Positions 35,080 to 44,419 of a stretch of DNA of 64,000 nt are shown one piece after another. The stretch lies in NCBI RefSeq assembly GCF_000013005.1, contig NC_007722.1, forward strand, positions 1,679,501 through 1,743,500. Reading direction: 5' to 3'. Both the position numbers and the translations under genes were made by a program. Source of the DNA: Erythrobacter litoralis HTCC2594 (GTDB lineage: Bacteria > Pseudomonadota > Alphaproteobacteria > Sphingomonadales > Sphingomonadaceae). Within the stretch, counting starts at the first letter, position 1. The number at the start of each line of letters is the position of its first letter. The notes under the pieces were generated by a model. That model saw only the letters and a program-made list of their open reading frames with translations. It did not search any database and had not been told where the DNA came from.

Positions 35080-36015
35080 ATGTCGGGCCACCCGCCCATT
35101 ACCGTTGCCGCGCTCTACCAGTTTACGCGCTTCGACGATCCCGCTTCGGTCCGCGCACCGTTGCTCGCCGCATGCGAAGAAGCGGGGATTAAAGGCACGC
35201 TGTTGCTCGCGCGCGAGGGGATAAATGGGACGATTGCGGGGTCGCATAATGGTATCGGAGCAGTGCTCGGCCACATCCGCCAGCTGCCTGGATGCGCCGG
35301 TCTTGAGGTCAAGTTCTCCGGCGCCGACGAGCTGCCCTTCCACCGCATGAAGGTCCGCCTCAAGCGCGAGATCGTGACCATGGGGGAGCCCGATATCGAT
35401 CCCACGCTCAGCGTCGGGCACTATGTCGATCCGCATGACTGGAACGCGCTGATCAGCGATCCGGACACCGTGGTGATCGACACCCGCAACGATTACGAAG
35501 TCGCCGCCGGGACATTTCGCGGCGCGGTGGATCCCGAGACCAAGAGCTTTCGCGACTTCCCCGAATGGTTCCGCGCCCATCGCGCCGAGTTGGAAGGCAA
35601 GAAGGTCGCCATGTTCTGCACCGGCGGCATCCGCTGCGAGAAATCGACCAGCTTTCTGCGCCAAGAGGGGATCGAGGATGTCTATCACCTCAAGGGCGGC
35701 ATCCTCAAATACCTCGAAGCCGTGCCCGAGGAAGAAACGCTGTGGGACGGCGAATGCTTCGTTTTCGACGAGCGCGTCACGGTAAAACACGGGCTGGAAC
35801 AAGGCACCCACGCCCTGTGCCGCGCCTGTCGCCGACCGGTCAGCTTGGAAGACCAGCAGTCACAAGCCTATGAAGAAGGCATCAGCTGCCCCGCCTGCAT
35901 CGACGAACGCGACGAGGCCCAGCGCGCCCGCTATCGCGAACGCCAGCGGCAGGAGGAACTGGCGAGGAAGCGTGGCGCCGCGCATGTCGGGGCGGAATTT
36001 CCGCCGGGAGAATGA
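35080..36015 (+). CDS. trhO: tRNA U34 hydroxylase / rhodanese-related protein TrhO
   Basis: The 311-residue protein has the UPF0176 layout: an N-terminal acylphosphatase-like part ([20 protein letters not shown]), a rhodanese domain with catalytic-loop Cys in [16 protein letters not shown] (about residues 180-196) and a Cys-rich C-terminal segment ([11 protein letters not shown] and SCPACIDE). TrhO hydroxylates tRNA U34 in an oxygen-dependent route. It follows ilvE by 5 nt and overlaps the GST by 4. Confidence 0.9.
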   Translation: MSGHPPITVAALYQFTRFDDPASVRAPLLAACEEAGIKGTLLLAREGINGTIAGSHNGIGAVLGHIRQLPGCAGLEVKFSGADELPFHRMKVRLKREIVTMGEPDIDPTLSVGHYVDPHDWNALISDPDTVVIDTRNDYEVAAGTFRGAVDPETKSFRDFPEWFRAHRAELEGKKVAMFCTGGIRCEKSTSFLRQEGIEDVYHLKGGILKYLEAVPEEETLWDGECFVFDERVTVKHGLEQGTHALCRACRRPVSLEDQQSQAYEEGISCPACIDERDEAQRARYRERQRQEELARKRGAAHVGAEFPPGE

Positions 36016-36641
36016 GCAAATTGCCGATCCTCTACAGCTTCCGCCGCTGTCCCTATGCCATGCGGGCGCGGATGGCGCTGTGGATCGGCGGCACAACCTG
36101 CGAACTGCGCGAGGTCAAGCTGGCAGACAAGCCTGCGGCGATGCTGGAGGCCTCGCCCAAGGGCACAGTCCCGATACTCGCCTTGCACGATGGCAGAGTG
36201 CTGGACGAGAGCCTCGATATCATGCGCTGGGCGCTCGATCAGCGCGACCCGGAAGGCTGGTTGGCCGGTGACGACACGGCGCTGGTCGCCCGCAACGATG
36301 GCCCGTTCAAACACCATCTCGACCGCTACAAATACTCCACGCGGCACGATACCGATCCGCTCGAGCACCGCGCAGCGGGCCTCGTGTCCTTGCAAGATCT
36401 CGACGCGCGGCTGGAATACCAACCCCAACTTTGCGGGCCAAAGCGCACGCTTGCCGATATCGCGCTATTTCCTTTCGTCCGGCAGTTCGCCAATCACGAT
36501 CGCGCTTGGTTCGATGCGCTGGACCTGCCGCACCTGCAAAGCTGGCTCGACGGTCATCTCGCTTCCGACCTGTTCGCCGCCATCATGCCGAAGTTTGCGC
36601 CGTGGCGAGACGGTGACGAACCTGTCGTCTTCGCCGCCTAG
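36012..36641 (+). CDS. glutathione S-transferase
   Basis: The 209-residue protein has an N-terminal thioredoxin-like GST domain with [15 protein letters not shown] in the active-site region ([10 protein letters not shown], residues about 12-21) and the cis-Pro [14 protein letters not shown], then a helical C-terminal domain. The CxxA motif suggests an omega- or beta-like enzyme. The start overlaps the trhO stop (ATGA). The substrate is unknown. Confidence 0.85.
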   Translation: MSKLPILYSFRRCPYAMRARMALWIGGTTCELREVKLADKPAAMLEASPKGTVPILALHDGRVLDESLDIMRWALDQRDPEGWLAGDDTALVARNDGPFKHHLDRYKYSTRHDTDPLEHRAAGLVSLQDLDARLEYQPQLCGPKRTLADIALFPFVRQFANHDRAWFDALDLPHLQSWLDGHLASDLFAAIMPKFAPWRDGDEPVVFAA

Positions 36642-37540
36642 GCCGGGCAATCCGCCAGCCGCTCTCTGAACGTATCGATCAGCCAGCTGGTCGCCGGGCC
36701 GGGCGTGGTATCCCGCCGCCAGATCGCGCTGAGTTGGTACCCGGTGCCGGGCTTTTCCGGAAGGTCCAGCGCGACCAGCGCTCCACCGGCCAAATCGCCC
36801 GCCACCATCGGGCGGGGCATGTTGCCCCAGCCGATACCCTGCTTGAGCAGCGCGTGTTTCGCGCCGAGATCGCCCAGCCGCCAGCTGAGAGGACTCAGCA
36901 CGGAAAATTCGCGGCCGTCGGTCAGTTTCGATCGGTCGGTGAGAATGAGTTGCAAGTGCTCGCGGCTCTCGCCCGGCGCGACATCGGAACGCGCCAGCGG
37001 GTGATCCGGCGCGGCGACGGGGACGAGTTCGACCTCGCCGATAACTTGCCTTTCCAGCTCGGGGTGGTCGCCGATCACCGGACCGCCGATGGCGAGTTCG
37101 GACGAGCGTTCGAGGAGGCATGCGGCAACCGCGCCCAGCCCCTCGACCTGCAATCGCAGCGCCACGGTCGGGAACATGGCCCGAAATTCGCGCAATACCC
37201 GCGCAGTCGCTTCGCCGGGGACCATGACGTCCACCACCAGCCCGACATCGCTTTCCAGCCCGGCCTGCAGGCTGCGCGTCTTGGCCAGCAGAGCATCCGC
37301 GCGGTCGGCGATGGCGCGCGCTTCAGGTAGCAGGCCGCGCCCGGCTTCGGTCAGCACGGGCTTGCGCGAGCCCTCGCGCTCGAACAGCGTCACGCCGAGC
37401 TGGGCTTCCATCTGCGCGATGCCGTAGCTGATCGCCGAGACCGCGCGGCCCATGGCGCGCGCAGCGCCGCCGAAACTGCCCGCCTCTTCCACCGCGAGGA
37501 AGATGCGTAGCTGATCGAGGCTCGGCTCGCCGATCTTCAT
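36638..37540 (-). CDS. LysR-family transcriptional regulator of the pirin/azoreductase module
   Basis: The 300-residue protein has a full LysR layout: N-terminal HTH (LDQLRIFLAVEEAGSFGGAA, then RAMGRAVSAISYGIAQMEAQ) and a substrate-binding domain. It is divergent from the pirin and azoreductase genes with a 105-nt intergenic region, so it probably controls them. Homologues next to pirin/azoR sense electrophiles or quinones; that is inferred from context. Its stop overlaps the convergent GST by 4 nt. Confidence 0.88.
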   Translation of the reverse strand: MKIGEPSLDQLRIFLAVEEAGSFGGAARAMGRAVSAISYGIAQMEAQLGVTLFEREGSRKPVLTEAGRGLLPEARAIADRADALLAKTRSLQAGLESDVGLVVDVMVPGEATARVLREFRAMFPTVALRLQVEGLGAVAACLLERSSELAIGGPVIGDHPELERQVIGEVELVPVAAPDHPLARSDVAPGESREHLQLILTDRSKLTDGREFSVLSPLSWRLGDLGAKHALLKQGIGWGNMPRPMVAGDLAGGALVALDLPEKPGTGYQLSAIWRRDTTPGPATSWLIDTFRERLADCPA

Positions 37541-37645
37541 CGTTCGGATTCTCTGAACATTTCGGCGCGTTTTATCTCACTTATCGGATTACCGGACAAG
37601 TCCTATTTCGGCGTCACACAAGCACACTCCCGCAGGAGACATGCC

Positions 37646-38347
37646 ATGATCGAATTGCGTCCCTTCAATAGCCTCGGTGCCGCCAACCACGGCTGGCTCG
37701 ACGCGCATCACCACTTTTCCTTCGCCAACTACCACGACCCGGCGCGGGTCAACTGGGGCAGCCTGCGGGTCTGGAACGACGACACCATCGCTCCCGGCAC
37801 CGGCTTCCCGACCCACCCGCACAACGACATGGAAATCATCACATATGTCCGCAAAGGCGCCATCACCCATCGCGACAGCATGGGCAATGAAGGCCGCACG
37901 GAAGCGGGCGATGTCCAGGTCATGAGCGCAGGCAGCGGCGTGCAGCATTCCGAATGGAACGCCGAGGAGGTGGACACCACGCTGTTCCAGCTATGGATCA
38001 TCCCCAGCGAACGCGGCGGTCAGCCAAGCTGGGGCGCACGCAAGTTCCCGAAGGATGACCGTGCAGGTTCGTTCGTCCCGCTCGCCAGTGGAGTGGCCAA
38101 CGACGACGATGCGCTGCCGATCCGCACCGATGCCCGCGTGCTCGGCGCGACGGTGAAGGCGGGCGAGAGCGTCACCTACACCCCGCGCGATGCCTCGCGC
38201 CACCTCTACCTCGTGCCTGCCACCGGCAAGGTGAAGGTCGAGGACGTGGAGGCGAAGGCGCGTGACGGTGTCGCCATCACTCGGCAGGACAGCGTCACCA
38301 TCACTGCGCTCGAGGACAGCGAACTCGTCCTCGTCGACGCGGCCTGA
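37646..38347 (+). CDS. pirin-family protein (YhaK/quercetinase type)
   Basis: The 233-residue bicupin has the pirin signature FNSLGAANHGWLDAHHHFSF and metal ligands in GTGFPTHPHNDMEIITYV and GVQHSEWNA. Pirins are Fe or other metal-binding cupins, some with quercetinase activity. It starts 105 nt from the divergent LysR gene and is followed by azoreductase after an intercistronic hairpin. Confidence 0.9.
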   Translation: MIELRPFNSLGAANHGWLDAHHHFSFANYHDPARVNWGSLRVWNDDTIAPGTGFPTHPHNDMEIITYVRKGAITHRDSMGNEGRTEAGDVQVMSAGSGVQHSEWNAEEVDTTLFQLWIIPSERGGQPSWGARKFPKDDRAGSFVPLASGVANDDDALPIRTDARVLGATVKAGESVTYTPRDASRHLYLVPATGKVKVEDVEAKARDGVAITRQDSVTITALEDSELVLVDAA

Positions 38348-38353
38348 CCCCCG

Positions 38354-38381
38354 GCCTCGCCCTCACCCCCGAGGGCGGGGC
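38354..38381 (+). other. GC-rich hairpin between pirin and azoreductase genes
   Basis: GCCTCGCCCTC (38354-38364) pairs with GAGGGCGGGGC (38371-38381) with one T:G pair, loop ACCCCC, followed by ATTTCATTT. It may partially terminate or stabilise the upstream mRNA, with azoreductase read through. The T-run is weak. Confidence 0.6.
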
Positions 38382-38408
38382 ATTTCATTTCCAAGCAGGA
38401 GAATTTCC

Positions 38409-39002
38409 ATGTCCACCATCCTTCACATCACCGCCAGCATCCGCGGCGACGAATCGATTTCGCGCGCGCTCAGCTCCAAGCTGGTCGAGCGCCTCTCTGG
38501 GACCGACACCAAGGTCATCACGCGTGACCTGTCGCAAAACGACATTCCCTATGTCGATGCCGACCGCTTCGCCGCCAACCTGTCGCCCTATACCGAGCGC
38601 TCGCCCGAGCAGCAGGAACTGGCCGCCATCGCCGATACGCTGATCGAAGAATTGCAGGCGGCCGATACCATCGTCCTTGGCGTACCGATCTACAACTTCT
38701 CCGTCCCCGCCACCGTCAAGGCCTGGGCCGACACGGTCGCCCGCGCGGGCACGACGTTCGAATACACCCCGACCGGGCCGAAGGGTAAGCTGGACGGGAA
38801 GAAAGCCTACATCACCGTCGCATCGGGCGGCACGCCGGTCGGCAGCGAAGTCGACTTCATGAGCCCGTGGTTGAAATTCTTCCTCGGCTTCCTCGGTATC
38901 TCCGAGGTCGAAGTGGTCGCGACCGCCGACGGCATCATGGGCGAAGGCGGCGAAGAGAAGATCGCCTCCGCGCACAAACAGGTCGAGCAGGTCGCGGCCT
39001 GA
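38409..39002 (+). CDS. azoR: FMN-dependent NADH-azoreductase
   Basis: I chose the ATG at 38409, preceded by CAGGAGAA, giving 197 residues. It starts MSTILHITASIRGDESISRA, the flavodoxin-like AzoR N-terminus, with VLGVPIYNFSVPATVKAWAD and the later ASGGTPV loop. It reduces quinones and azo dyes with NADH. Together with pirin and LysR it forms a likely electrophile-response module. Confidence 0.92.
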   Translation: MSTILHITASIRGDESISRALSSKLVERLSGTDTKVITRDLSQNDIPYVDADRFAANLSPYTERSPEQQELAAIADTLIEELQAADTIVLGVPIYNFSVPATVKAWADTVARAGTTFEYTPTGPKGKLDGKKAYITVASGGTPVGSEVDFMSPWLKFFLGFLGISEVEVVATADGIMGEGGEEKIASAHKQVEQVAA

Positions 39003-39024
39003 TCGACCCAGCGCAGGCGCCAAG

Positions 39025-39058
39025 GCCGCGACGTTCCCGCCACCGGGGGCGTCGCGGC
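39025..39058. other. stem-loop between convergent azoR and EamA genes
   Basis: GCCGCGACG pairs with CGTCGCGGC, with an inner CCCG/CGGG. It sits at the convergence of azoR and the EamA-type transporter gene and probably limits read-through in both directions. There is no T-run. Confidence 0.6.
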
Positions 39059-39945
39059 TACAGCCTCGGCCGGACCAGCAGCGGCTTGAAGATCGTGCCG
39101 CTCGGGCGGACGAGGATGATCGCCACGCCGGCCATGGCGATGGCGGCGCCGATCAGCAGCGGCCAGCCGATCGGGTCGCCCGTCAGCCAGGCGCCGAGCG
39201 CAATGGTCAGCAGTGGATTGATCAGCGTCAGCGGCACCAGCAGGTTGGCGTCATGCTCCTGCAGCAACTTGAAATAGGCCGAATGCGCCACGACTGAAAC
39301 AACCAGTCCGGCAAATAGCACGCATAGTCCGACCAGCAGGGGCTCCGCCCGCACCGCGGCGACCTGTCCCGTTTCCGATCCGAAGGACAGCGGCGCCACC
39401 ACCACGATCGAGATGACCGCGGCCCAGGCTTGCATTTCGACCGATCCGATGGTGATCTTCTTGAAGAAGACCGAGCCGACCGCGCCGACCAGCACCGACA
39501 GGATAATGAAGAGCAATCCGATGCCGCTCTCGCTGCCCGACGGCGAGCCGATCGCGATCGCGACTCCGGCAAAGGCCAGCGCGATGCCGATCCCGCGCCG
39601 CCAGCGCACTTTCTCGCCGAGAATGAACATCGCGAAAATCACCGTCAGCGGAGCGCCGGCTAGCGAGACGATCCCCGCTGCGGACGGGCTTGCCGTCTGC
39701 AATCCGATATAGAGCAGTGCGAAGGAGCCGCCGCTGATCGACAGGCCAACCAGCAGGACGCGCACCGGATCGGGCGGGATGCGGCGCAGGAAAGGGATCA
39801 GCACCACCGCCACCAGCAGCGAGCGCAGCACGGTGTAGAACAGCGGCGGCACGGCGAGATCGTCGACCGCCCATTTGCTGACGATGGTGTTGAAGGCCCA
39901 GGCGCAATTGCAGAACAGCATGATTGCGAGGCTCTTGGCATTCAT
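39058..39945 (-). CDS. EamA/DMT-superfamily transporter
   Basis: The 295-residue protein has ten predicted membrane helices in two EamA repeats; the first ends near residue 135 and the second starts LLFIILSVLVGAVGSVFFKK. DMT transporters of this type export metabolites or amino acids; the substrate is not predictable. It is 6 nt after nadE on the same strand, which suggests one transcript. Confidence 0.88.
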   Translation of the reverse strand: MNAKSLAIMLFCNCAWAFNTIVSKWAVDDLAVPPLFYTVLRSLLVAVVLIPFLRRIPPDPVRVLLVGLSISGGSFALLYIGLQTASPSAAGIVSLAGAPLTVIFAMFILGEKVRWRRGIGIALAFAGVAIAIGSPSGSESGIGLLFIILSVLVGAVGSVFFKKITIGSVEMQAWAAVISIVVVAPLSFGSETGQVAAVRAEPLLVGLCVLFAGLVVSVVAHSAYFKLLQEHDANLLVPLTLINPLLTIALGAWLTGDPIGWPLLIGAAIAMAGVAIILVRPSGTIFKPLLVRPRL

Positions 39946-39951
39946 CGCGGG

Positions 39952-42270
39952 TCAGCTCTCCGGTACGTTGTCTTTTAGCTCGGCCAGCCACACCTCCGCC
40001 ACCGCATCGCTCGGCGCGCGCCAGTCGCCGCGCGGGCTGAGCGCACCGCCGCTGGAGACTTTGGGGCCATTGGGGAGCGCGCTGCGCTTGAACTGGCTGA
40101 ACTGGAAGAAGCGCCAGAGGAACTTTTCGAGCCAGTGGCGGATGGTCGCGAGGTCGTAAGCGTTCTTGCGATCCTCGGGGAATCCTTCGGGCCATTCGCC
40201 CGCTTCGATATCCTTCCAGGCATGCCATGCGAGGAACGCCACCTTGCTCGGGCTCTGGCCGTAGCGGACGATGTGGTGAAGGAAGAAGTCGTTGAGCTCG
40301 TAGGGCCCGATGGTGCTTTCGGTGCTTTGTATCTCGCCGTCCTCACCCGCCGGGACCAGTTCGGGCGAAATCTCGGTATCGAGGATCGCGCCCAGTACCG
40401 CGCTGCATTCAGGCACAAATTGCTCGGTCTCGATGGTCCAGCGGATGAGGTACTGGATCAGCGTCTTGGGCACGCCCGCATTGACGCCATAGTGGCTCAT
40501 GTGGTCGCCTACGCCATAGGTGCACCAGCCGAGCGCGAGTTCGCTGAGGTCTCCGGTCCCGACAACGAAACCCTTATGCTGGCCGGCGAGCCGGAACAGG
40601 TAGTCCGTCCGCAGCCCCGCCTGCACGTTTTCGAAGGTCGTGTCGTAAACCGGTTCGCCATCGGCGAAGGCGTGGCCGATATTCTCCAGCATGGTCCGCG
40701 CGGTCGGCTTGATGTCGATCTCCTCGGCGGTGATCTCCATCGCTTGCATCAGCTTCCATGCATTCGACTTGGTGTAGTCGGACGTCGCGAAGCCCGGCAT
40801 GGTGTAGCCGCGAATGGTCGTGCGGGGCAGGCCAAGCCGGTCGCAGGCCTTGGCGGCGACGATCAGCGCGTGGGTGCTGTCGAGACCGCCCGAAATGCCG
40901 ATGACGAGGCTCTTGGGACCGGTCGCCTTGATCCGCCGCATCAGCGCATCGACCTGGATGTTGAACGCCTCGTAGCAATCTTCGTCCAGCGTCGCGCGGT
41001 TGTTGGGCACGAAGGGGAAACGGCGGATCGGGCGCATCAGGCCGGTATCGCCGCCGGTGCCGGCATGCTGGAATTCTATGCGGCGATACCAGTCCTCGGG
41101 TCGGCCCTCGTGCTCGGCGGCGTCGCTGAAGGTCTGGTTGCGCATGCGTTCGGCGAGGATACGCTGGATATCGATATCGACCGCGCAGAGCTCGGTATCG
41201 AGATCGAAGCGCGTGCTTTGCTTCATCAGCTCGCCCATTTCATAGACGACGCCCTGCCCGTCCCACGACAGGTCGGTCGTGCTTTCGCCGAAACCGCTGG
41301 CGGAATAGGCGTAGGCGCAGATCGATCGGGCCGAGCTGGATCGGCAATGCAGGTGGCGATCGTCGGCGCGGCCGATGGTGATCGGACTGGCGGAAAGATT
41401 GGCGAGGATCGTCGCGCTTGCCAGTGCCGCCAGCGTGCCCGGCGGATTGGGCGACCAGAAATCCTCGCAGATCTCGATGCCGAAGGTGAATCCCGGCAGG
41501 TCGTGCGCGGCGAAGATCAGGTCGGTGCCGAACGGCATTCTCTCACCGTTCAGCGCAATCTCCAGCCCCTGGCAATTGCGGCCATGGGCGAAATGCCGCT
41601 TCTCGTAGAATTCGCGGTAATTGGGCAGGAAGCTCTTGGGCACCACGCCCAGCACGCGTCCTCGTGATAGGGCAAGCGCGCAATTGTAGATTTTCCCGTT
41701 CCGTCTCAGCGGCGCGCCGATGATGAGCACGGGCGAGAGATCGCGCGTGGCCTGCGCGATTGCGCCGACTGCGGCTTCGCTCGCGTCGAGCATCGCGGTC
41801 TGCAGGTGCAGATCGTCGATGGCGTAGGAAGAGACGCACAGTTCGGGATAGACGACGAGATCGACCTCCAGATCATGCGCTTTGCGCGCCTCGGCGATGA
41901 TGCCGTCGCGGTTGAAGGGCACGTCAGCTGTTCGAACAGCCGGCGTAGCCGTGGCGACGCGGATCATGCCTTGGCGGTGGCGATCGTAGAAGGGATGTGC
42001 GGCGTCGCTCATACGGGCTGTGCCTTTCCTGGTGGGGATGTTGTCTTCGGGTCGGGCCTCTTCGAGCCAATCGCCGGGATCGCAGACGCCGAGCGCGGCG
42101 AGCCGTTTCTGAACGGGCGGGCGGGCGACCTTGCCCTTGACTTCCCAGCCATAAACCGTGCGGCTAGCCCATGGCTGTGGCGCACCATAGCGCGCACCGA
42201 ACTCCTCCGCCGAAAGCGGCGGATCGTGGGTTTCGCGAAAGCGGCGGATTTTGGCGCCTGCCTGATGCAT
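39952..42270 (-). CDS. nadE: glutamine-dependent NAD synthetase with N-terminal HTH extension
   Basis: The NadE body, from the ATG at 42012 (MSDAAHPFYD), is 686 residues, the normal length of the mycobacterial type. Its N-terminal nitrilase-like amidase has Glu57 (VVYPELCVSS), Lys126 (PKSFLPNYREFYEKR) and Cys182 (GIEICEDFW), and the synthetase domain has SGGLDST (374-380). The frame is open upstream with no stop: from the ATG at 42270, 86 extra residues resemble an XRE-like HTH (GAKIRRFRETHDPPLSAEEF, then SRTVYGWEVKGK). So the protein is either a 772-residue fusion or two proteins from one frame. AGGAAAGG about 10 nt before 42012 supports internal starting. It follows topoisomerase IB by 25 nt. 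Confidence 0.85.
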   Translation of the reverse strand: MHQAGAKIRRFRETHDPPLSAEEFGARYGAPQPWASRTVYGWEVKGKVARPPVQKRLAALGVCDPGDWLEEARPEDNIPTRKGTARMSDAAHPFYDRHRQGMIRVATATPAVRTADVPFNRDGIIAEARKAHDLEVDLVVYPELCVSSYAIDDLHLQTAMLDASEAAVGAIAQATRDLSPVLIIGAPLRRNGKIYNCALALSRGRVLGVVPKSFLPNYREFYEKRHFAHGRNCQGLEIALNGERMPFGTDLIFAAHDLPGFTFGIEICEDFWSPNPPGTLAALASATILANLSASPITIGRADDRHLHCRSSSARSICAYAYSASGFGESTTDLSWDGQGVVYEMGELMKQSTRFDLDTELCAVDIDIQRILAERMRNQTFSDAAEHEGRPEDWYRRIEFQHAGTGGDTGLMRPIRRFPFVPNNRATLDEDCYEAFNIQVDALMRRIKATGPKSLVIGISGGLDSTHALIVAAKACDRLGLPRTTIRGYTMPGFATSDYTKSNAWKLMQAMEITAEEIDIKPTARTMLENIGHAFADGEPVYDTTFENVQAGLRTDYLFRLAGQHKGFVVGTGDLSELALGWCTYGVGDHMSHYGVNAGVPKTLIQYLIRWTIETEQFVPECSAVLGAILDTEISPELVPAGEDGEIQSTESTIGPYELNDFFLHHIVRYGQSPSKVAFLAWHAWKDIEAGEWPEGFPEDRKNAYDLATIRHWLEKFLWRFFQFSQFKRSALPNGPKVSSGGALSPRGDWRAPSDAVAEVWLAELKDNVPES

Positions 42271-42295
42271 GGCGGATCGGTATCCCAAGAGGATA

Positions 42296-43318
42296 CTACG
42301 CGGCAAGCAATTCCTGTGCCTTGGGCCCGCGCCGCAGCATTTCGATCAGGCCGCGTTCGTGGCGGGTGAGATATTTGGTGGAGCGCGGCAGTGTTACGCT
42401 CTCGCGGAATTCGCCCCAGCCCTCGTCGCGCGAGAGCACGTCGATGATCGCCGGATGGATATAGCTGTTGCGCGCTACCGTCGGCGTATTGCCGAGCTTC
42501 TCCGACACTTCGTCCAATAGCGCGCCCATGGCCGGGCGCTTCCTGGCTTGCTCGAGTAGCGAGAAGCCCAGCACGCTCGCATGCCAGGTGCGGAAATTCT
42601 TGGCCGAGAATTCCTCACCCATCGTTTCGCGCAGGTAATCGTTCACATCGCCGCTGCCGATCTCGTGACGCTGGCCATCGGCGTCGTAATACTGGAACAG
42701 GTGCTGGCCCGGGACATCGCGCGCATCCTCGACCGCGCGCGCGAGCTTTTCGTCCTCGAGCGTCAGTTCGCGCTCCTTGCCACCCTTGCCGACGAAGCGG
42801 ATATGCACCGTGCTGCCTTCGATCCGCGCATGGCGATCGCGCAGGGTCGAGGCGCCGAAGCTCTTGTTGGTTTTCTTGTAGATCTCGTTCCCGATCCGCA
42901 CGAAGCCCATGTCGAGCAGCCGCACCACGGCGGCGAGCACGCGTTCGCGGGTCGGGCTAGCGCCTTCGATATCCTCTTCGACACGCCTGCGGATCAGCGG
43001 CAGCAATTCGCCGAAGGCCAGGCATTGGTCGAATTTCTCGCCCTCGCGCATGGCACGGAAATCGGGGTGGTAGCGATATTGCTTGCGCCCGCGATCGTCA
43101 TAGCCGGTGGCCAGGATATGGCCGTTGGGCGCGGGGCAGAACCAGGCATCGCGATAGGCCGGCGGCAGCGCGATGGCGTTGAGCCGCGCCTTTTCCTTCA
43201 GGCATTTGATAAGCCGACCCTTGGGATCGTAATAGGCAAAGCCGCGACCCGCACCCTTGCGGCTGATGCCGGGCAGGCTGTCGTCGACATAGATCAGGTC
43301 GTCGGGGTGCGTGGCCAT
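42296..43318 (-). CDS. DNA topoisomerase IB
   Basis: The 340-residue protein matches the bacterial/poxviral type IB enzymes: IYVDDSLPGISRKGAGRGFA at the N-terminus, IALPPAYRDAWFCPAPNGHI, YDDRGRKQYRYHPDFRAMRE, and the catalytic tyrosine in NSYIHPAIIDVLSRDE. It relaxes supercoils through a 3'-phosphotyrosyl intermediate. Such enzymes are patchily spread in bacteria. It lies upstream of nadE on the same strand. Confidence 0.93.
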   Translation of the reverse strand: MATHPDDLIYVDDSLPGISRKGAGRGFAYYDPKGRLIKCLKEKARLNAIALPPAYRDAWFCPAPNGHILATGYDDRGRKQYRYHPDFRAMREGEKFDQCLAFGELLPLIRRRVEEDIEGASPTRERVLAAVVRLLDMGFVRIGNEIYKKTNKSFGASTLRDRHARIEGSTVHIRFVGKGGKERELTLEDEKLARAVEDARDVPGQHLFQYYDADGQRHEIGSGDVNDYLRETMGEEFSAKNFRTWHASVLGFSLLEQARKRPAMGALLDEVSEKLGNTPTVARNSYIHPAIIDVLSRDEGWGEFRESVTLPRSTKYLTRHERGLIEMLRRGPKAQELLAA

Positions 43319-43500
43319 GGCGAGTCAACCGACCACCCGCCTCCGCGGTTCCTTCGGTCGGGCACATTCTTGCGCGGCCCTTCGGCCTGGGGTGACGGCT
43401 GGCATCGATAGCATACGCACCTGCCCTTGCGCTTGCGGTAACAAACCTCCAATCCCATTCGAAAGGCACCGCAAGAGCGCCGCAACAGGAGCGATACCGA

Positions 43501-44349
43501 ATGGCAGACCCAACCTATACCCCGCCCGAAGTCTGGACCCACGATGCCGAGAACGGGGGCAAATTCGCCAACATCAACCGTCCGACTGCGGGCGCGCGCG
43601 AGGAGAAAGACCTGCCGGTTGGCGAGCATCCCTACCAGCTCTATTCGCTCGCCACACCCAATGGGGTGAAGGCCAACATTATCTTCGAAGAACTGATCGA
43701 GGCCGGGCACGATCTCGATTACGACGCGTGGATCGTCAACATCGGCGAAGGCGAGCAATTCACCAGCGGCTTCGTCGACCTCAATCCCAATTCCAAGATC
43801 CCTACCCTGCTCGATCGCAGCGGCGACACGCCCATCCGCGTGTTCGAAAGCGGCGCGATCCTTATGCATATGGCGGAGAAGTTCGGCGCCTTCCTCGGCA
43901 AGGCCGAAAACCACGCCGAGATGCTGAGCTGGCTGTTCTGGCAGGTCGGCAGCGCGCCCTTTATCGGCGGGGGCTTCGGGCATTTCTATGCCTATGCGCC
44001 GGAGAACTACGAATATCCGATCAATCGCTATGCGATGGAAACGAAGCGCCTGTTCGACGTCGCCGACAAACGGCTGGCGGAAACGCAATTCCTTGCTGGC
44101 GAGGACTATACCATTGCCGACATGGCGACCTATCCGTGGCTCGCGCCCTTCATCTACGGCGGCATCTACGAGAACTCGCGGACCTTCCTCTCGATCCATG
44201 AGTACACCAACGTGGAACGCTGGGTGCACGAGATCTCCGCCCGCCCGGCGGTCAAGCGCGCACGCATGGTCAACAAGACCTGGGGCGATGAGAACACGCA
44301 GGTCCCCAATCGCCACTCGGCTGCCGATTTCGAAGGCAAGGATATTTAG
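43501..44349 (+). CDS. yghU: YghU-type glutathione S-transferase
   Basis: The 282-residue protein has the long N-terminal region (TYTPPEVWTHDAENGGKFAN, then INRPTAGAREEKDLPVGEHP) typical of YghU/nu-class GSTs, LATPNGVKANIIFEELIEAG and ESGAILMHMAEKFG. Nu-class GSTs bind two glutathione molecules and act as disulfide-bond reductases. It is followed by a terminator-like hairpin. Confidence 0.9.
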   Translation: MADPTYTPPEVWTHDAENGGKFANINRPTAGAREEKDLPVGEHPYQLYSLATPNGVKANIIFEELIEAGHDLDYDAWIVNIGEGEQFTSGFVDLNPNSKIPTLLDRSGDTPIRVFESGAILMHMAEKFGAFLGKAENHAEMLSWLFWQVGSAPFIGGGFGHFYAYAPENYEYPINRYAMETKRLFDVADKRLAETQFLAGEDYTIADMATYPWLAPFIYGGIYENSRTFLSIHEYTNVERWVHEISARPAVKRARMVNKTWGDENTQVPNRHSAADFEGKDI

Positions 44350-44376
44350 CCGCACTCGCGCGTTGTGACGACATTG

Positions 44377-44405
44377 GGCCTGCCGGTGAGAATCGGCGGG
44401 CCTTT
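44377..44405 (+). terminator. Rho-independent terminator after yghU
   Basis: GGCCTGCCG (44377-44385) pairs with CGGCGGGCC (44394-44402) with one T:G pair, followed by TTTCATT. It ends 15 nt before the start of the MFS gene at 44420. Confidence 0.75.
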
Positions 44406-44419
44406 CATTGGAGCGCCAG

